From assembly GCF_001017125.1 (NCBI RefSeq), contig NZ_JXOJ01000001.1, positions 116,422 to 180,421 on the forward strand: a stretch of DNA of 64,000 nucleotides. The letters are read 5' to 3'. The first letter of the stretch is position 1, and every line of letters begins with the position of its first letter. This stretch comes from Methanoculleus sediminis. Its GTDB lineage: Archaea; Halobacteriota; Methanomicrobia; Methanomicrobiales; Methanoculleaceae. A program made the translations under genes and the position numbers. Below, piece by piece: positions 60,162 to 64,000 of the stretch. Under the pieces are notes generated by a model that was not told the origin of the DNA, did not search any database, and saw only the letters and a list, made by a program, of their open reading frames with translations.

Positions 60162-60992
60162 ATGCCCGATATCTGGACGGTGCTGCTGGTCGCCGTCGTC
60201 ATTCTCCTCTTCGCGGTGCCGGTCGTCCAGCAGCAGGTGACCCGTGCCCGCCGCCTGCGGGCGATCCGGGATCTCGAAGCCGAGCGGCATACCCGGGTCG
60301 TCGCCCTCATCCACCGGCAGGAGCGGATCGGGTTTCTCGGCATCCCGCTCTTCCGCTACATCGACATCAACGACTCCGAAGAGGTTCTCCGGGCGATCCG
60401 GCTCACCTCACCTGAGATGCCGATCGACCTCATCGTCCACACCCCCGGCGGCCTGGTCCTCTCGTCGGAGCAGATCGCGATGGCCCTCCGGCGCCACAAG
60501 GGAAAGGTGACGGTCTTTGTCCCGCACTACGCCATGTCGGGCGGGACGCTCATCTGCCTCGCGGCGGACGAGGTGGCGATGGACGAGAACGCCGTGCTCG
60601 GCCCGGTCGACCCCCGGATCGGGGAGTACCCGGCGGCTTCGCTCCTGCGTGTTCCGCGTCTGAAACCCCCGGAGGAGATCGACGACGAGACGTTCATCCT
60701 GGTCGACATCGCGGCCAAGGCCCAGACCCAGATGCGGGAGTTCGTGGCCGATCTCCTCCGGGAAAAGATGGACGCCGGACGGGCGGACAGCCTCGCGCGT
60801 CTGCTCTCGGGGGGGACGTGGACGCACGACTACCCGATCACCTTCGAGCAGGCCCGGGAACTCGGGCTCCCCGTCACTTCAGGCATGCCCGCCGGTATCT
60901 ACCGGCTGATGGACCTCTTCCCCCAGGCGATGCCCCGCCGTCCGTCGGTCGCCTACGTCCCGATCCCCTACCGCGAAGAGAAGAAGGGGTGA
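60162..60992 (+). CDS. Membrane-anchored ClpP-class serine protease (SDH/SppA-like)
   Basis: The 276-residue protein has one N-terminal membrane segment (TVLLVAVVILLFAVPVV) and a ClpP-fold domain: PIDLIVHTPGGLVLSSEQIA, then the nucleophile loop HYAMSGGTLICLAADEVAMD with Ser126. It fits the serine dehydrogenase proteinase family related to SppA. It probably digests peptides at the membrane. A NfeD-type partner is not adjacent. Start ATG 60162 is in frame; the longer frame from 59883 is shadow of dinB. Confidence 0.9.
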   Translation: MPDIWTVLLVAVVILLFAVPVVQQQVTRARRLRAIRDLEAERHTRVVALIHRQERIGFLGIPLFRYIDINDSEEVLRAIRLTSPEMPIDLIVHTPGGLVLSSEQIAMALRRHKGKVTVFVPHYAMSGGTLICLAADEVAMDENAVLGPVDPRIGEYPAASLLRVPRLKPPEEIDDETFILVDIAAKAQTQMREFVADLLREKMDAGRADSLARLLSGGTWTHDYPITFEQARELGLPVTSGMPAGIYRLMDLFPQAMPRRPSVAYVPIPYREEKKG

Positions 60993-61092
60993 CGTCTTGC
61001 CGCATCCCTCGCAAAAGCAATTTCTATGTCCCGATGCCAACACTTCTCTGTCCGCGCCGCAGTCCGCGGCCGTGCCGGACAGGAGGCAGTTA

Positions 61093-61521
61093 ATGACGAC
61101 TACAACGACGATGCGCCTGATTCTCGCTTGCCTGTTTATAGCGGCGGTGCTCCTCTCCGCCGGGTGCACCGGAGAAGAGCAGTCTTCCATGGGGCAGGCA
61201 GTCACGGAGTTCCGGAGCGAGACCTCCGGTTACGACGACCGTGTGGAGTTCCGGTTCGTCCCGGACTCCGATGATCCGGGAACCTACAGCGCAACCTGCA
61301 CGATCGAGCGTGACGTCTCATGGGGCACCACCATCGAGACCCGGGAGAACGTGCGATATGAGGGTATCTCCCGTGCGAACCCCATCGAGATCGTCATCCC
61401 GCGCGAGGATCCCCTTGACCGCGTAGCGCTTGAGATCGAGATCCGGAACACTGCAGGCGACATTTTGCACCAGAGCCGGACGTCCGTGGCCCCCGCGACG
61501 CCCGTCCCGACGCCGCCGTGA
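61093..61521 (+). CDS. Small secreted lipoprotein
   Basis: The 142-residue protein starts with a lipoprotein signal: MRLILACLFIAAVLLSAGC, with the lipobox LSAGC where Cys would be lipidated. The mature part is short and strand-rich and ends in a proline/threonine tail. Function unknown. AGGAGG stands 6 nt before the ATG, a strong ribosome site. Confidence 0.8.
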   Translation: MTTTTTMRLILACLFIAAVLLSAGCTGEEQSSMGQAVTEFRSETSGYDDRVEFRFVPDSDDPGTYSATCTIERDVSWGTTIETRENVRYEGISRANPIEIVIPREDPLDRVALEIEIRNTAGDILHQSRTSVAPATPVPTPP

Positions 61522-61578
61522 TCCGCGGGATGGGTGGACAACCACTTATCCCGTTCCACGACCCACCTTCTTTAGATC

Positions 61579-62010
61579 GTGAGCACCGAGATTCAACTCT
61601 GCCTGGATGCGTTTGATCGTTCGCGCCCCCCTCTTTGCGGGGACGATCCCGCCCGGAACGGGTTTCGCCGGCTCTGCTGCCGGTGCGCTTTTGCCGTGAG
61701 GAGCGGCGGCCTCATCTACTGCGAACGCTTCGAGACTCCCATCCGGGCGCGGGAGAAGTACGGTCTTTCGGGGTGGAAAGAGATTCGCAACGCCGTGCTT
61801 GAGCGCGACGGGAACCGGTGCACCGTCTGCGGCGGGGGAGAGGACCTCCATATCCACCATATCGACCGCGATCCCACGAACGATGATCCGTCAAACCTCA
61901 TCACGCTCTGCGGCATCTGCCATGCCCGGGTGCATACCGAGCTCCGCCGCGAGGGAGGGATCGGACGGGTGGCGCGGGTGCTTCCGGTAGCACGGTGTCG
62001 TTTGGAGTGA
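61579..62010 (+). CDS. HNH endonuclease-domain protein
   Basis: The 143-residue protein has an HNH nuclease: VLERDGNRCTVCGG, LHIHHIDRDPTNDDPSNLIT, LCGICHARVH, in which two CxxC pairs bind zinc and the His residues and Asn form the active site. The N-terminal part has three more cysteines (RLCCRC, IYC). It cuts DNA or RNA; no partner is known. It starts at a GTG. Single-domain HNH proteins can be stand-alone or relics of mobile elements. Confidence 0.85.
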   Translation: MSTEIQLCLDAFDRSRPPLCGDDPARNGFRRLCCRCAFAVRSGGLIYCERFETPIRAREKYGLSGWKEIRNAVLERDGNRCTVCGGGEDLHIHHIDRDPTNDDPSNLITLCGICHARVHTELRREGGIGRVARVLPVARCRLE

Positions 62011-62077
62011 CACACCCGGCAGGACCCTCCCGAAACCCGACAGGTCTACCTGCCGGGTCCGGTTGCGGGGGTAACGG

Positions 62078-62087
62078 TTATATTATA
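62078..62087 (+). promoter_or_regulatory. TATA box of the TPR gene
   Basis: TTATATTATA is a strong TATA box. It overlaps the first possible ATG (62087), so transcription should begin near 62110 and that ATG cannot be the start. Confidence 0.55.
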
Positions 62088-62110
62088 TGCGCGCTACCAG
62101 TTGCGTGACC

Positions 62111-62959
62111 ATGGGGGGAATGTCCGGCGTGAGCATTACAGAGAGGCTCTTCGGCAGGAGCGAACCCGGAGACCGGGAAGGCGCCTGCACCGATACCACA
62201 GTGAGCAGAAAAGCCGTCTCCCTTGCGCAGCAAGGGCGGTTTCGCGAGGCGATCGATTGTTTCGACCGGGTGCTCGAAACTGACCCGGCGAACGTGAAGA
62301 TGTGGAACAACAAAGGAGTCTTTCTCGACCTTCTGGGGCGAGACCAGGATGCTCTGGACTGCTGGGAGAAGGCGCTCTCGATCGACCCGGGTTTTGCTCC
62401 CGCCTGGGTCTCCCGGGGGATGCTGCACCGGCGCCGCAACCGGCTCGAGGAGGCGCTCGCCTGCTACAACCGGGCGGTGGAGCTCAATCCGGACTCCACG
62501 GTCGCCTGGTACAACCGGAGCGGCGTCTTCGTCGCGATGCACCGCCTGGACGATGCGGTCGCCTGTTACGAGCGCGTTCTCGCGATCGACCCCCACTTCG
62601 TGGCGGCCTGGACGGATCTCGGCTACGCTCACTTCCTCGGGCACCGGCACGAGGAGGCAATCGCCTGCTACGATCGCGCCATCGCCGACGATCCCGGAAG
62701 CGTTCGGGTCTGGAGCCTGAAGGGCGGCGCCCTCTACGCGCTCGGGGAGTACCGCAAATCGCTCGAATGCTTCGATCAGGTCCTCTCGATCGACCCGAAG
62801 TATGCCGCCGGGTGGAGCATGAAGTGCAGTGTCCTCTACCACCTCGGGATGTACCGGCACGCGCTTGCGTGCGCCGACAAGGCGCTCGAGATAAATCCCT
62901 CCTGCGAACTGACCGGACAGGTCCGAAAGATGCTCCTCTCCCTCATCCAGAAGTGGTGA
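62111..62959 (+). CDS. Tetratricopeptide repeat protein
   Basis: The protein (282 residues from ATG 62111) is made of six or seven TPR units such as GRFREAIDCFDRVLETDP, GRDQDALDCWEKALSIDP, NRLEEALACYNRAVELNP and GEYRKSLECFDQVLSIDP. TPRs bind other proteins. Because the TATA box covers the upstream ATG 62087, the start is 62111, 62120 or GTG 62129, of which the first would make the mRNA leaderless. Partners are unknown. Confidence 0.88.
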   Translation: MGGMSGVSITERLFGRSEPGDREGACTDTTVSRKAVSLAQQGRFREAIDCFDRVLETDPANVKMWNNKGVFLDLLGRDQDALDCWEKALSIDPGFAPAWVSRGMLHRRRNRLEEALACYNRAVELNPDSTVAWYNRSGVFVAMHRLDDAVACYERVLAIDPHFVAAWTDLGYAHFLGHRHEEAIACYDRAIADDPGSVRVWSLKGGALYALGEYRKSLECFDQVLSIDPKYAAGWSMKCSVLYHLGMYRHALACADKALEINPSCELTGQVRKMLLSLIQKW

Positions 62960-63055
62960 GGGCCGTCCAACCATGAGTCGCGGCGCCGGGAACTCTCCCC
63001 CGGGGGAGACTCCGACCGTCTATTACCCGGCGACGCCAACAGGTGGATGTAATCC

Positions 63056-63916
63056 ATGCCGGTCGATCAGATTCCCATAGGCACCTTCTCGCGTATCACC
63101 CATCTCTCGCAGAAAGCGCTCCGCCTCTACGACGAGCGGGGGCTCCTCGCCCCTGCGGCGAGAGACATCTGCACGGGATACCGCTACTACACCTGCCCCC
63201 AGGTCGAGCGGGGCATCCGTATCCGAAACCTGCTCTGGCTCGGGTTCGGCCTCTCCGAGGTGGAAGCCATCCTCGAGGCGCGGGAACGCGGCGATGCCGC
63301 AACGATCCGGGAGCACTTCGCACGGCGTCTCGCCGCAACCGAGCGGGAGGCCGGCCGGCTGCATGCGATTGCAGAGGCCCTGCGCAAACAGCAGCAGGAC
63401 CCGTTCAACGGAGGATTCAGTATGTCGATTACCGAACCTGTTATCAAGGATATCCCCGCCGTGCGGGCGCTCAGCCTCAGGGAGCGGGGTGTTTACCAGG
63501 AGGCGATCCCGAGAATGATCGGGGAACTATTCGGTTACGTCTGTCCTGAGGGAGGACGGCAGCCGGCTGCAAGGATTGCCGGGCCGATCATGTTCATCTG
63601 TCACGACGAGGAGTACCGGGAGACGGACGCGGATATCGAGGTGGCGATCCCGATCACCGGGTCGGTCAACCTCGAGGGGACGGCCGCCGGGGTCGTGACC
63701 CTTCCGGGCGGCCGGTTCGTCTCGGTGCTCCACACGGGCCCCTACCCCGGGGTGGGGAAGGCTTACGAGCGACTCTTTGGCTACATGGGCGAGCGCCGCC
63801 TGGCGTTGGCCGGCCCCTCGCGGGAACTCTACCTCAACGACCCTGCCGAGGTGCCAGAGGAGGACCTCCTGACCGAGGTCCAGTTCCCGGTGGAAGACCT
63901 TCCCCCGTCTCCCTGA
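63056..63916 (+). CDS. MerR-family regulator with GyrI-like effector domain
   Basis: The 286-residue protein has an N-terminal MerR winged helix (IGTFSRITHLSQKALRLYDE, RGLLAPAARDICTGYRYYT), a coiled linker of about 40 residues, and a C-terminal effector-binding domain of GyrI/AraC type (VRALSLRERGVYQEAIP, AGVVTLPGGRFVSVLHTGPY, GPSRELYLNDPAEV). Related bacterial proteins such as BltR and BmrR sense hydrophobic drugs and switch on exporters. No exporter is adjacent. Confidence 0.88.
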   Translation: MPVDQIPIGTFSRITHLSQKALRLYDERGLLAPAARDICTGYRYYTCPQVERGIRIRNLLWLGFGLSEVEAILEARERGDAATIREHFARRLAATEREAGRLHAIAEALRKQQQDPFNGGFSMSITEPVIKDIPAVRALSLRERGVYQEAIPRMIGELFGYVCPEGGRQPAARIAGPIMFICHDEEYRETDADIEVAIPITGSVNLEGTAAGVVTLPGGRFVSVLHTGPYPGVGKAYERLFGYMGERRLALAGPSRELYLNDPAEVPEEDLLTEVQFPVEDLPPSP

Positions 63917-63925
63917 AGGGAGCGG

Positions 63926-64000
63926 TCACTCTCCCGTGACCTCGAAGACGTGGCAGCCCCACCCGGGGATGTCGAGGAAAAGGCCGGGCGAGAGGAGGCT
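63926..64000 (-). CDS. 3' end of a gene continuing beyond the window
   Basis: The last 24 codons read SLLSPGLFLDIPGWGCHVFEV then TGE and a TGA stop at 63926. The pattern resembles the C-terminus of some alpha-amylase family glycosidases, which is a weak guess from a short tail. It converges with the MerR gene at 9 bp distance. The rest lies outside the window. Confidence 0.45.
   Translation of the reverse strand, partial: SLLSPGLFLDIPGWGCHVFEVTGE

Overview
This 64 kb window is a GC-rich chromosomal segment of a hydrogenotrophic methanogenic archaeon, most probably a member of the Methanomicrobiales close to Methanoculleus. The evidence is a complete mcrBDGA operon for methyl-coenzyme M reductase, an fwdDBAC operon for formylmethanofuran dehydrogenase, a six-subunit Ech-type energy-converting hydrogenase, an FrhB-like F420 protein, and archaeal TATA-like promoters. 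The genus is an inference from gene content and composition; no rRNA or tRNA gene was seen.

Layout. 1-7.3 kb (minus): an AbrB-ABC exporter operon, a methyltransferase, then a split glutamate synthase operon (GATase, synthase, GXGXG subunit) ending in an FrhB-like flavoprotein. Glutamine synthetase glnA lies divergently at 7.4 kb, so the two halves of ammonia assimilation share one control region. 8.8-17.2 kb (minus): a type I restriction-modification operon, hsdM - DUF1016N - DUF1016 - two DUF1016-derived mini-ORFs - hsdS - hsdR, in which every junction is a 4-nt start/stop overlap. 18-27 kb: housekeeping and small genes (Mrp/NBP35, TrmO-like, RNase HI, phosphoribosyltransferase, two PEBP proteins, CBS, DUF475, flavoredoxin, glycine-zipper protein, radical SAM/SPASM, cupin). 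27-38 kb: transport and redox genes (P-type ATPase, beta-propeller surface protein, Na/Ca exchanger, SagB-like oxidoreductase, YkgJ, SLC13 permease, pyridine nucleotide-disulfide oxidoreductase).

38.5-43.7 kb (minus): echABCDEF. 43.8-47.1 kb: HIT protein, DUF362-ferredoxin, an unusual RNase III and a divergent exonuclease-like gene. 47.1-52.8 kb (minus): moeA and fwdCABD, which join cofactor synthesis to the first step of CO2 reduction. 53.8-58.1 kb (plus): mcrBDGA, the last step of methanogenesis, behind a 1 kb AT-rich non-coding divergent region and followed by a candidate structured element. 59-64 kb: DNA polymerase IV, a ClpP-class membrane protease, a lipoprotein, an HNH nuclease, a TPR protein, a MerR/GyrI regulator, and the 3' end of another gene.

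Functionally, Ech would use the ion gradient to make low-potential ferredoxin, Fwd would use that ferredoxin to fix CO2 onto methanofuran, and Mcr would release methane. The FrhB-like subunit beside glutamate synthase suggests that glutamate synthesis may draw on F420H2. A dispersed family of GC-rich palindromic repeats occurs at about 0, 32, 38 and 58.5 kb. The most unusual loci are the seven-ORF restriction operon with DUF1016 remnants, the RNase III lacking a catalytic Asp, the split glutamate synthase with FrhB, and the structured non-coding regions flanking mcr and fwd.
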